Below are positions 1 through 6,526 of a stretch of DNA of 9,148 bases, piece by piece. The translations under genes were made by a program, and so were the position numbers. The DNA comes from CAZFHL01 sp964519145 (lineage in GTDB: Bacteria; Patescibacteriota; Minisyncoccia; Phycocordibacterales; WO2-35-19), in the NCBI GenBank assembly GCA_964519145.1, contig CAZFHL010000024.1:1-9148 (forward strand). The letters run 5' to 3'. The stretch's first letter is position 1. Every line of letters starts with the position of its first letter. The notes under the pieces were generated by a model, which did no database searches, had not been told where the DNA came from, and worked only from the letters and a program-made list of their open reading frames with translations.

Positions 1-111
1 CTTTTTTCGGGTACTAGTATTCCTGTGCACGGATATTTTTTTGCTAAAAAATTCCTCGAGCTCGTTTCAGTCAAACTCGCTAGGCACATGAATACTAGTA
101 CCACTCAAAAG
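1..111. repeat. Branched inverted-repeat element, copy 1 (cut by window edge)
   Basis: The core at 28-85 is nearly identical to the core at 6563-6619: two substitutions and one 1-nt indel. It lies inside an outer stem in which base i pairs with base 112-i. Positions 10-28 pair with 84-102 with a single mismatch (23/89). After a short internal loop, 1-5 pair with 107-111, so the stem probably continues beyond the window. Inside the outer stem are two hairpins, 31-55 (AT-rich) and 59-81, giving a three-way junction. The outer stem sequence is unrelated to that of the second copy. No open frame is conserved between the copies. No T-run follows either end, so it is not a standard intrinsic terminator. 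It is probably a small non-autonomous mobile or structural repeat; its mechanism is unknown. Confidence 0.8.
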
Positions 112-129
112 GTTATGTAAGAGATAAAA

Positions 130-158
130 TAGAAATTATTTTGAATATATTGTATAAT
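130..158 (+). promoter_or_regulatory. Predicted sigma70-type promoter, leaderless start for the hydrolase
   Basis: A perfect -10 hexamer TATAAT lies at 153-158. A 4/6 match to the -35 consensus (TAGAAA) lies 17 nt upstream at 130-135. The expected transcription start, 6-8 nt after the -10, falls at or next to the ATG at 166, and there is no SD. The mRNA is therefore probably leaderless or nearly so. It would drive the hydrolase, Mur ligase and ddl unit up to the terminator at 3685. Confidence 0.5.
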
Positions 159-165
159 TTAAAAT

Positions 166-921
166 ATGAAAATTCTGGTTGACAATTTGGTAATAGAATA
201 TAGTGATTTAAATCAAAATAATGAAAAGGTTTTAATTTGCCTGCATGGGTGGGGAAGTGGTAAACAATCATTTGATGATCTAGCAAATAAATTGTCTATA
301 GATTTTAGAGTGATAAGTATTGATTTGCCTGGATTTGGTGGTAGTGAAATGTTTTTAGATTTTGATTTGGATAAATATGTAAAGATAGTAAGTATATTTT
401 GTAAAAAATTAGATGTAAGCCCTTATTGTTTTATCGGGCATTCTTTTGGAGGGAGGATTATTATCAGAGGTACGGCTCAAAAATATTTTGATTCTCAAAA
501 AATTATCTTAATTGCTTCTGCTGGAGTTGAAGACTTTTCTTATAAAAAAAATATTTTAAATATTTTATCAAAATTTTTTGGATTTATTTTATTTATACCT
601 CCTTTAATATTTTTTAGGAAAAAAATAAGAAATATTTTTTATAAAATAATAGGCAGTGATTTTTTGGAACAAGGTCGTATGCAAAATATTTTCAAGAAAG
701 TCGTATCTTTGAATCTAAATAAAGATGCTTCAGAGATACAAAAAGAAACTCTAATTATTTGGGGTAATAAAGATAAAACGACTCCACTCTCTTCTGCTTT
801 TTTATTAAATAAACTTATTAAAAATTCAAAAATAGAAATAATTGATTCTGCTCTGCATTTTGTTCATGAAACCCATAAGGCAGAAGTTTATAATTTAGTT
901 TTTAATTTTTTAAATAAATGA
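166..921 (+). CDS. Alpha/beta hydrolase fold protein
   Basis: This 251-residue protein looks like a soluble serine hydrolase of the alpha/beta superfamily. The visible landmarks are in the expected order: an oxyanion-hole motif HGWG at residues 27-30, the strand and turn DLPGFGGS at 53-60, the nucleophile elbow GHSFGG with Ser93, a likely acid Asp203 in the segment GNKDKTTP, and a likely catalytic His231 in LHFVHE. A hydrophobic, Lys-rich segment at about 125-165 is the variable cap region. There is no signal peptide. The substrate cannot be read from the sequence; esterase, lipase or C-C hydrolase activity are all possible. The stop overlaps the next start as ATGA, which implies translational coupling to the Mur ligase and hints at a role near the cell wall or envelope, but that is inference from context only. 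Confidence 0.85.
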   Translation: MKILVDNLVIEYSDLNQNNEKVLICLHGWGSGKQSFDDLANKLSIDFRVISIDLPGFGGSEMFLDFDLDKYVKIVSIFCKKLDVSPYCFIGHSFGGRIIIRGTAQKYFDSQKIILIASAGVEDFSYKKNILNILSKFFGFILFIPPLIFFRKKIRNIFYKIIGSDFLEQGRMQNIFKKVVSLNLNKDASEIQKETLIIWGNKDKTTPLSSAFLLNKLIKNSKIEIIDSALHFVHETHKAEVYNLVFNFLNK

Positions 922-2369
922 AAAGATTTATATCAAAATATAGTGCGGTGTATATAAGATCTCTTTTGTATATGTTGCAGTCCAGTGAATATTTCATTAA
1001 GGATTTTATTTTTTGGTATTTAAATGTATCAGATTTTAGAAATGTAGAAAAAAGGAAAAAATTAGTCTATACATTAAAAATAAAATTACTCTTGTTTTTG
1101 TACTGTTTAACTATTTTAACTTCTATTTATATATTTTCTTTTTTCATAGGTATAATAAAAGCAATAATTTTATTTGCGGTAATCTATCCACAAATAAGTC
1201 TCTTGGTTATTTTATTTTGGGCTTTATTTTTAGAGATTTTAATAAATCCAATAAAAAAACTTTTTGTTCTCAGGGCTAAATATAGATTATCTCAACATAA
1301 GGGCATTAAAATAGCCATTGCTGGTTCTTATGGTAAAACTAGTATTAAAGAGATTTTGAATACTGTTTTATCTCCATATAAAAAGGTTAAATGTACACCA
1401 GATAATCACAATACTCCCATCGGTATTGCTAGATTTATAAACACACTGGAGATGGATGAAGATGTTTTGATTTTTGAAATGGGAGAATATTTTAAAGGTG
1501 ATATAAAGTATTTATCGGAATTCATTGATCCAAATATCGGTATTATAACAGGTATAAATGAAGCTCATTTAGATAAATTTGGCAATGTAGAAAATACTAA
1601 AAATGCCATATTTGAACTTGCTGATTTTTTGAAAAATAAAACCAAGACTAAATTGTTTTGCAATATAGACAGTCGTTATGTATTTGAAAAATCTAAAAGC
1701 TACAAAGACCTTATTTTCTATGGAAAAAATGGGGTACTAGATTTTGTTGTAGAAAATCCAAGCTCAGATCTTTCTGGTACAAATTTTATCTTAAAAGATG
1801 TAAAAGGTAATGGTTTGGTTATTAAATCTAAACTTTTAGGATTACACCAAGTTGGGCCACTCTCTCTTGCGTCTTATGTATCTTATAAATTAGGCATAAG
1901 CATATCTGAAATAGAAATATCTATAAAAAATACAAAAGCTTTCGCTCACAGACTTGAGTTAAAAGAAGATAGTGGTGGAGTTTTGGTTATAGATGATAGT
2001 TATAATGGTAATCCAGATGGTGTAAAATGCGCTATAAACTTTTTGGGTAATATAAAAAATAAAAGAAGATTTTATATCACTCCTGGTTTGGTAGAAATGG
2101 GACAAAAAAGTGAAGAGATACATAAAGAAATAGGTAGATTGCTTGCGGAGGCAAAAATCGAAAAAGTGGTTTTAATTAAAAATTCTGTTTCAAAATTTAT
2201 TGAAGATGGTATAAATGAATATAAAAATAATCATAAAATAGATGGAGAAAATTATTGCGAAATTATTTATTTTGATTCCGCTTTAGATTTATTCAAAAAT
2301 CTACCAAAACAAACTGCAAACAACGATCTTTTGTTATATCAAAATGATTGGCCTGACAACTATTTTTAA
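918..2369 (+). CDS. murF: MurF-type Mur ligase with membrane-anchored N-terminus
   Basis: This is a Mur ligase of 483 residues. MurF enzymes add D-Ala-D-Ala to UDP-MurNAc-tripeptide using ATP. The ATPase core is clear: P-loop GSYGKTS at 136-142, then TPDNHNTPIG, the acidic EMGEYFKGD segment, and a HLDKFGN segment matching the carbamylated-Lys/His region of the central domain. The C-terminal domain shows HRLELKED followed by DDSYNGNPDG and TPGLVEMGQKS, which match MurF rather than MurC, D or E. The oddity is the front end. Residues 1-130 do not resemble the usual uridine-nucleotide-binding domain; instead there are two long hydrophobic segments at about 57-80 and 82-109, flanked by Lys/Arg. 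The enzyme is thus probably tethered to the membrane with the catalytic part in the cytoplasm. Its start overlaps the hydrolase stop by 4 nt, and ddl, which makes its dipeptide substrate, follows 28 nt later. The MurF call is good; the exact substrate is inferred. Confidence 0.85.
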   Translation: MKRFISKYSAVYIRSLLYMLQSSEYFIKDFIFWYLNVSDFRNVEKRKKLVYTLKIKLLLFLYCLTILTSIYIFSFFIGIIKAIILFAVIYPQISLLVILFWALFLEILINPIKKLFVLRAKYRLSQHKGIKIAIAGSYGKTSIKEILNTVLSPYKKVKCTPDNHNTPIGIARFINTLEMDEDVLIFEMGEYFKGDIKYLSEFIDPNIGIITGINEAHLDKFGNVENTKNAIFELADFLKNKTKTKLFCNIDSRYVFEKSKSYKDLIFYGKNGVLDFVVENPSSDLSGTNFILKDVKGNGLVIKSKLLGLHQVGPLSLASYVSYKLGISISEIEISIKNTKAFAHRLELKEDSGGVLVIDDSYNGNPDGVKCAINFLGNIKNKRRFYITPGLVEMGQKSEEIHKEIGRLLAEAKIEKVVLIKNSVSKFIEDGINEYKNNHKIDGENYCEIIYFDSALDLFKNLPKQTANNDLLLYQNDWPDNYF

Positions 2370-2397
2370 ATAACAAAATATATAGTAATATATAAAC

Positions 2398-3684
2398 ATG
2401 AAAAATATAGCAGTCATTTTTGGAGGTAAAAGTGTTGAAAATAATGTATCTATAATCACAGCTCATAATCCTATAATTGAGTCTCTTTTAGCGACTAAAA
2501 AATACAATGTCATCCCTATCTATATCTCAAAAACAGGTAAATGGTATTCAGATGATCAAATGAATGACATCTCTTATTTTAAAGAAGAGGATTTTGAATC
2601 AAAAATAGAGAGAACTTTGATGCCAATAACTCTATCAATCGGCGATGGTTTGAAAATCATTCATTTAGGAGGTAGAGGTTTTGGTATTTTTGATTTAAGA
2701 AATTTTACTTCAAAAATTGCTACAAAATTCAGTGATTTAAAATCTTTTAGTGATCTATTTAAATTAAGTAAGACTGCATCTAATTTGATTGGGATAGGTA
2801 AAAATAAGATAATAAAAATAGATTTGGTTTTTCCTGCTATGCATGGCACTTATGGAGAAGATGGAAGTTTGATGGGTTTGCTTAGGATGGCAGGTGTGCC
2901 TTTTATTGGTTGTGACATGGCAACTTCTGCTATTGCCATGGATAAAGTTTTAACTAAACAGATTTTAAAAAATGGAGGATTGCCTGTTGTTAAAGATGTT
3001 TGGTTTTTGAAAGATGATTTTTTAAAAAATAAAGAAAAATATATAACAGAAATAAATAAATTAAAATATCCTTTATTTGTAAAACCTGTGCATTTAGGAT
3101 CAAGCATAGGTATTTCTAAAGTAGAAAATGAAAGAGATTTAATAAATGCTATTGAACTCGCATTTCATTATGATGAAAAGGTTTTAGTGGAAGAGGGTGT
3201 ACAAAATTTAATAGAGTTAACATTGCCAATCATGGGTAATGAGGATTTAAAATTGGCTTTGGTTGAAAAACCTTTAAATAAAAATGACTTTTTTGATTTT
3301 AATGAAAAATATTTATCTGATCCCAAAAAAACTGGTGGTGTAAATAACAATTATTCAGAAATCCCTGCAAATATTGATAAAGAATTAATGGAAAAAGTAA
3401 AAGAATTGGGAATAAAAACTTATAAAACTTTGGGTTGTTCTGGTATAGCGAGAGTAGATTTTTTGGTGGATTATTTGGTTGGTGAGATTTTTGTAAACGA
3501 AGTAAATACTTTGCCTGGTAGTTTATATCAACACAATTGGAAAAAGGCAGGCATTTCAAATATTGATTTGGTAGAAAAACTTATTGATTTAGCAGAAGAA
3601 AAATTTAAAAATAATTTAAATATAAATTATGGGTTTCAATCAAATATTTTGACTAAATATAATAAAGGTTCAAAACAAGGTTAA
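2398..3684 (+). CDS. ddl: D-alanine--D-alanine ligase, long form
   Basis: This ATP-grasp ligase joins two D-Ala molecules into the dipeptide that MurF attaches to the peptidoglycan precursor. The N-terminus FGGKSVENNVS (residues 8-18) matches the family's GGxSxEhxVS signature with His replaced by Asn. HGTYGEDGSLMG lies at 149-160, VKPVHLGSSIGISKV forms the ATP-grasp lid region, and ARVDF and NEVNTLPGSL form the metal and substrate end. The omega-loop segment FNEKYLSD keeps the Tyr of D-Ala-D-Ala enzymes and shows no VanA-like His, so D-lactate specificity is not suggested. At 428 residues it is longer than the usual 300-360; the extra length lies before the HGTYGEDG motif, roughly residues 84-140, and is rich in Lys and Phe. 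No SD precedes the ATG. A terminator starts one base after the stop codon, closing the hydrolase-murF-ddl unit. Confidence 0.93.
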   Translation: MKNIAVIFGGKSVENNVSIITAHNPIIESLLATKKYNVIPIYISKTGKWYSDDQMNDISYFKEEDFESKIERTLMPITLSIGDGLKIIHLGGRGFGIFDLRNFTSKIATKFSDLKSFSDLFKLSKTASNLIGIGKNKIIKIDLVFPAMHGTYGEDGSLMGLLRMAGVPFIGCDMATSAIAMDKVLTKQILKNGGLPVVKDVWFLKDDFLKNKEKYITEINKLKYPLFVKPVHLGSSIGISKVENERDLINAIELAFHYDEKVLVEEGVQNLIELTLPIMGNEDLKLALVEKPLNKNDFFDFNEKYLSDPKKTGGVNNNYSEIPANIDKELMEKVKELGIKTYKTLGCSGIARVDFLVDYLVGEIFVNEVNTLPGSLYQHNWKKAGISNIDLVEKLIDLAEEKFKNNLNINYGFQSNILTKYNKGSKQG

Positions 3685-3708
3685 TCAACTTGCGCAGGTT
3701 GACTTTTT
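3685..3708 (+). terminator. Rho-independent terminator after ddl
   Basis: A 7-bp stem (3685-3691 with 3696-3702, including one G-T wobble) encloses a GCGC loop. It is followed after one C by five T at 3704-3708. It begins right after the ddl stop codon, where an operon end is expected. Confidence 0.75.
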
Positions 3709-3793
3709 GTATAAAAAGAATAAAATATTCACATTACTTTTAAATTAAATAGCACTTGTTTTATTGAATCAATGTGTTGTTTTTCAAATATAA

Positions 3794-4249
3794 ATGTCAG
3801 AATATTTAACAAAAGAGAAATACGATGAATTAATTAAAGAGCTTGATTATCTACAAACTAAAAACAGAAAAGAAATAGCTGAGCAGCTTGAACACGCAAA
3901 GTCTCTCGGGGATTTGTCTGAAAATGCAGAATATCATGAGGCTCGTGATTCTCAGGCAATCGTTGAAGATCGTATAAAAAAATTGGATTTAATAATAAAA
4001 AGTGCTGTTATAATAAGTTCTCATTCTACTGATATTGTAGCTGTTGGTTCTACTATAATAGTTTCAAAATCAGGTGGTGGTGAAAAAGAATATACAATAG
4101 TTGGTTCTGAAGAATCTGATTTTGCATCTGGTAAAATTTCCATAAATTCTCCATTTGGTAGAGAGGCTTTGGGTAAGAAAGTTGGGCAAACTTTTAGTTA
4201 TGAAGCACCCTCTGGAACGGTGAGTTATAAAATAATTAAAATAAAATAA
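3794..4249 (+). CDS. greA: Transcription elongation factor GreA
   Basis: GreA binds the secondary channel of stalled, backtracked RNA polymerase and stimulates cleavage of the 3' end of the transcript. At 151 residues it is close to the family's usual length of about 158. Residues 1-76 form the N-terminal coiled coil, with the tip motif GDLSENAEYHEAR carrying the essential acidic residues Asp40 and Glu43. The C-terminal FKBP-like domain shows VGSEESDFASGKIS and SPFGREALGKKVGQ, typical of the family. The start gives the standard N-terminus MSEYLTKEKYDEL. No SD is present upstream. The gene follows the ddl terminator by 85 nt, so it likely has its own promoter in the AT-rich gap 3709-3793, but I cannot place it reliably. 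Confidence 0.97.
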   Translation: MSEYLTKEKYDELIKELDYLQTKNRKEIAEQLEHAKSLGDLSENAEYHEARDSQAIVEDRIKKLDLIIKSAVIISSHSTDIVAVGSTIIVSKSGGGEKEYTIVGSEESDFASGKISINSPFGREALGKKVGQTFSYEAPSGTVSYKIIKIK

Positions 4250-4261
4250 TTTATTTTAATT
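4234..4261. repeat. Perfect 12-bp all-AT inverted repeat across the greA stop codon
   Basis: The arms 4234-4245 (AATTAAAATAAA) and 4250-4261 are perfectly complementary around a 4-nt loop, with no G or C. The greA stop lies inside. A run of seven T follows at 4273-4279, ten or so bases downstream, so it might be a weak or unusual terminator. A TATAAT at 4266-4271 is a possible -10 for lysS, with no convincing -35. In such AT-rich DNA, chance cannot be excluded. Confidence 0.4.
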
Positions 4262-4296
4262 GTTATATAATATTTTTTTGTTAAAATAAATATAAT

Positions 4297-5751
4297 ATGT
4301 CATCAATAGACGAAATAAAATCAGTAAGGTTAAAAAAGCTCCAATTATTGAAAGATAAAGGTATAAATCCTTATCCTGCAAGAGTAAAAAGAGATATTTC
4401 CCTAAAGCAGTTTAAAGAAACTTTTAAAGAATTAGAAGAAAACCAAAAAGAGATTTCTCTTGCCGGTAGAATAATGATTATCAGAGGACAAGGAGCAATA
4501 ATGTTTGCTGTCCTTTTTGATGGTACAGAAAAAATTCAAGCTATTTTTAAAAAAGACGAAATAGGAGAAGAAAAAATGCAGTTCTTTGCTGATATTTTTG
4601 ATATGGGAGATTTTATATCTGTTACAGGTAAAGCAATAACTAGCAAAACTGGTGAACAAAGTATTTTGGTCAAAGATTTTATGATGGCAGGAAAATCTTT
4701 GCAACCTTTACCTGAAAAATTTCATGGATTACAAGATACAGATGAAAGATATAGAAAGAGATATTTAGACTTTTTAGATAATGAAGAACTCAGAGATTTA
4801 ATAGTCAAAAAATCAAAGTTTTGGGATTATACTAGAGCATTTTTAAAAGATAATGGTTTTTTAGAAGTAGAAACTCCAACACTTGAAACTACTACAGGTG
4901 GCGCAGAAGCTACTCCTTTTAAAACTTATCATAATGATTATGATTTGGATGTTTTTCTTCGTATCTCTATGGGTGAATTATGGCAAAAAAGACTTATGGC
5001 TGGTGGGTTTCCAAAAACTTTTGAAATAGGTAGGATTTATAGAAATGAAGGCTCTAGTCAAGATCATTTGCAAGAATTTACAGGTATGGAATTTTATGCT
5101 TCTTTTATGGATTACAATGAGGGAATAGAGTTTACAGAAAAGATGATTAAAGAAGTAGTCTTTAAAACATTTGGAAAATTAGATTTTAATACAAGAGGGC
5201 ATAGTTTTTCTTTGGACGGTAATTGGGAAAAAGTTTCTTATTGCCAAATAGTAAAAGAAAAAACAGGAATTAATGTTTTGAAAGCTAGTAAAGAAGAGAT
5301 GGAAAATAAATTAAAAGATTTAGGTGTTAAATATGATGGAAATAACAAAGAGAGACTTACCGATACACTATGGAAGTATTGTAGAAAACAGATTTCTGGA
5401 CCAATTTGGCTTATTGATCAACCAAAAATAGTTTCTCCTTTAGCAAAAGCAAAAGAAGATAATACAGATTTGACAGAAAGAGTACAATTGATTGTAGCTG
5501 GCTCTGAACTCACGAATGGTTTTTCTGAATTAAATGATCCAATAGATCAAGCAGAAAGATTTAGTGCTCAAAAAGAACTTTTAGATAGTGGAGACAGTGA
5601 AGCCATGATGCCTGATATGGAGTTTGTAGAAATGCTCGAGCATGGTATGCCTCCTACTTTTGGGTTTGCTTATGGGGATAGATTGTTTGCTTTTTTAGCA
5701 GATAAACCTCTCCGTGAATTACAAACTTTTCCTTTGATGAAGCCTAAATAA
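4297..5751 (+). CDS. lysS: Lysyl-tRNA synthetase, class II
   Basis: This enzyme charges tRNA-Lys with lysine for translation in the cytoplasm. The N-terminal OB-fold (about residues 45-135) shows ISLAGRIMIIRGQG and a GDFISVTGKA strand, and is followed by the class II entry region RYRKRYLDFL. The active site carries GGAEATPFKTYHN near 201-213, ELWQKRLMAGGF, motif 2 FEIGRIYRNEG near 241-251 and the lysine-pocket region EFTGMEFY. Motif 3 is divergent: GFAYGDRLFAFL near 454-465 keeps Gly-Asp-Arg but has Ala and Tyr where most enzymes have further Gly-rich positions. The end LRELQTFPLMKPK matches a variant I associate with CPR LysRS. Length (484) is normal. The ATG follows directly on TATAAT at 4291-4296, too close to act as its own promoter. 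No SD is present. Confidence 0.96.
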   Translation: MSSIDEIKSVRLKKLQLLKDKGINPYPARVKRDISLKQFKETFKELEENQKEISLAGRIMIIRGQGAIMFAVLFDGTEKIQAIFKKDEIGEEKMQFFADIFDMGDFISVTGKAITSKTGEQSILVKDFMMAGKSLQPLPEKFHGLQDTDERYRKRYLDFLDNEELRDLIVKKSKFWDYTRAFLKDNGFLEVETPTLETTTGGAEATPFKTYHNDYDLDVFLRISMGELWQKRLMAGGFPKTFEIGRIYRNEGSSQDHLQEFTGMEFYASFMDYNEGIEFTEKMIKEVVFKTFGKLDFNTRGHSFSLDGNWEKVSYCQIVKEKTGINVLKASKEEMENKLKDLGVKYDGNNKERLTDTLWKYCRKQISGPIWLIDQPKIVSPLAKAKEDNTDLTERVQLIVAGSELTNGFSELNDPIDQAERFSAQKELLDSGDSEAMMPDMEFVEMLEHGMPPTFGFAYGDRLFAFLADKPLRELQTFPLMKPK

Positions 5752-5765
5752 TTCAAATTTAAAAA

Positions 5766-6290
5766 ATGGATGATAAAATTATATCTGTTAATAATAGTTT
5801 TCAAAAAAATTATAAATATAAATTGATAGAAAAAGAAGGGAAAAATTTTGATAAAGAATTTAAACCAGATTTAACTCCTCAAGAAATGTTGAAACTTGGT
5901 GTTTTCGGTGGAGCGTATTTTATAGGCGTATCGGATTTGATACCAAAAGATCTGCCAAAAAAATGGTTTAAAGGTTGCTTACTATCAAAGGATGGTAAAA
6001 AAGATTTGAATTTAAATTATTTTAAAGTAGAAGCCAGTCAATCTTTAGATTATTGGCAAAAGAAGGGTTGGATTTCTAAATACGATCCGCACGGTTGGTT
6101 TGAGTGGTATTGTAGGTATTATTTAGGTAGAAGAATACCAGAGGAAGATAAAAGACAAATAAAAAGATGGAAAGCAATAAAAAGACATATTGCTCAATTG
6201 GCAAAAAATTGTCGTCCTTTTGATATAAACTGTAGGCCTAAACAAAGGCAAGCTATTTTGCATTGGGCATATGATTCTAGAAAGATTTAA
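5766..6290 (+). CDS. Conserved aromatic-rich protein of unknown function
   Basis: I do not know a function for this 174-residue protein. It reads as a single compact soluble domain with no signal peptide or membrane segment. It is very rich in Trp, Tyr and Phe. Notable segments are FKPDLTPQEMLKLGVFGGAYF near 33-53, a WF pair near 67, the patch GWFEWYCRYYLGRR at 110-123, a basic helix with KRQIKRWKAIKRH, and a C-terminal block CRPFDINCRPKQRQ with Cys149 and Cys156, ending HWAYDSRKI. From memory, proteins with the DPxGWFxWYCRYYxGRR pattern occur in many CPR genomes and also in some eukaryotes, but I cannot verify this. The basic and aromatic surface would fit nucleic-acid binding; that is a guess. 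It starts 14 nt after lysS and is probably co-transcribed with it. No SD is present. Confidence 0.75.
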   Translation: MDDKIISVNNSFQKNYKYKLIEKEGKNFDKEFKPDLTPQEMLKLGVFGGAYFIGVSDLIPKDLPKKWFKGCLLSKDGKKDLNLNYFKVEASQSLDYWQKKGWISKYDPHGWFEWYCRYYLGRRIPEEDKRQIKRWKAIKRHIAQLAKNCRPFDINCRPKQRQAILHWAYDSRKI

Positions 6291-6322
6291 TATTTAGTAA
6301 CATTTTTTTAAAAAAATTTTCA

Positions 6323-6328
6323 TATAAA
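6323..6328 (+). promoter_or_regulatory. Possible -10 element for the GC-rich RNA
   Basis: TATAAA here would place the transcription start near 6335, exactly where the predicted closing stem of the GC-rich island begins. No good -35 hexamer is visible. Just upstream, 6302-6317 is a run of seven T followed by seven A, which may be curved DNA or the end of the preceding gene. Confidence 0.25.
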
Positions 6329-6334
6329 AACCCC

Positions 6335-6455
6335 GACTGAGGAGACGAACATCGATTCATTGTGTAAAGGAGGACACAATGAAGAGCTCAAATCTCCCCA
6401 TATCAGGGTATGACTCACCCCGCAGGATGTACGAAGGAGGAGGAACCTTCTAGTC
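6335..6455 (+). ncRNA. Candidate structured RNA in a GC-rich island
   Basis: GC content is 63 of 125 over 6331-6455 (50%), against 28% in a sampled line of a neighbouring gene. Such islands in AT-rich genomes are often structured RNAs. The folds I can draw are a 10-bp perfect hairpin 6356-6365/6374-6383 with the 8-nt loop AAAGGAGG; a 5-bp hairpin 6433-6437/6446-6450 with loop AGGAGGAA; a GGAG/CTCC stem (6341-6344 with 6394-6397) enclosing the first hairpin; and a GACT/AGTC pair (6335-6338 with 6452-6455) closing the whole. In the middle, GGGT at 6406-6409 can pair with ACCC at 6417-6420. It matches none of tmRNA, RNase P RNA, SRP RNA or 6S RNA as I know them. The island may instead, or also, encode a 24-residue peptide (separate entry). 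The strand is chosen from the fold and the ORF. Confidence 0.5.
6379..6453 (+). CDS. Small ORF, 24 codons, with a perfect Shine-Dalgarno
   Basis: ATG at 6379 is preceded by AAAGGAGG at 6366-6373 with a 5-nt spacer, an ideal SD, and the frame runs to TAG at 6451-6453. The peptide begins MKSSNLPISGYDSP and ends MYEGGGTF; it has Arg-Arg at 15-16, three successive Gly, and no hydrophobic segment. I do not recognise it. The SD lies exactly in the loop of a 10-bp hairpin whose 3' strand contains the start codon, so translation may be controlled by that hairpin. Fourteen of 24 codons end in G or C, unlike the neighbouring genes, which suggests selection on the RNA sequence itself or foreign origin. 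It could be a real micropeptide, a leader peptide, or a by-product of a structured RNA with GGAGG loops. Confidence 0.4.
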   Translation: MKSSNLPISGYDSPRRMYEGGGTF

Positions 6456-6526
6456 ATGTTTAATATTATACATACATATATAATAATTTCAAGTATTCCC
6501 ATTTTTCAAAAGTCTTTCTTGTTTTA

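Noticed and set aside
2661..3559. Four minus-strand ORFs of 60-86 codons inside ddl
   Set aside because: They lie antisense to a well-supported gene with intact family motifs, and their sequences look like low-complexity mirror translations.
6294..6320. T7A7 tract after the gene at 5766-6290 as a terminator
   Set aside because: The palindrome has no GC stem and no loop; it may be curved DNA, so I did not call it a terminator.
6335..6455. GC-rich island as tmRNA, SRP RNA, RNase P RNA or 6S RNA
   Set aside because: The hallmark motifs (T-loop and tag ending in Ala-Ala; GGAAGGNAGC-type SRP loop; RNase P conserved cores; long 6S bulge) were not found.
6320..6502. Minus-strand ORF of 60 codons across the GC-rich island
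   Set aside because: No recognisable protein features; its composition follows the RNA-like island, and the plus strand has a better fold and an SD-preceded ORF.
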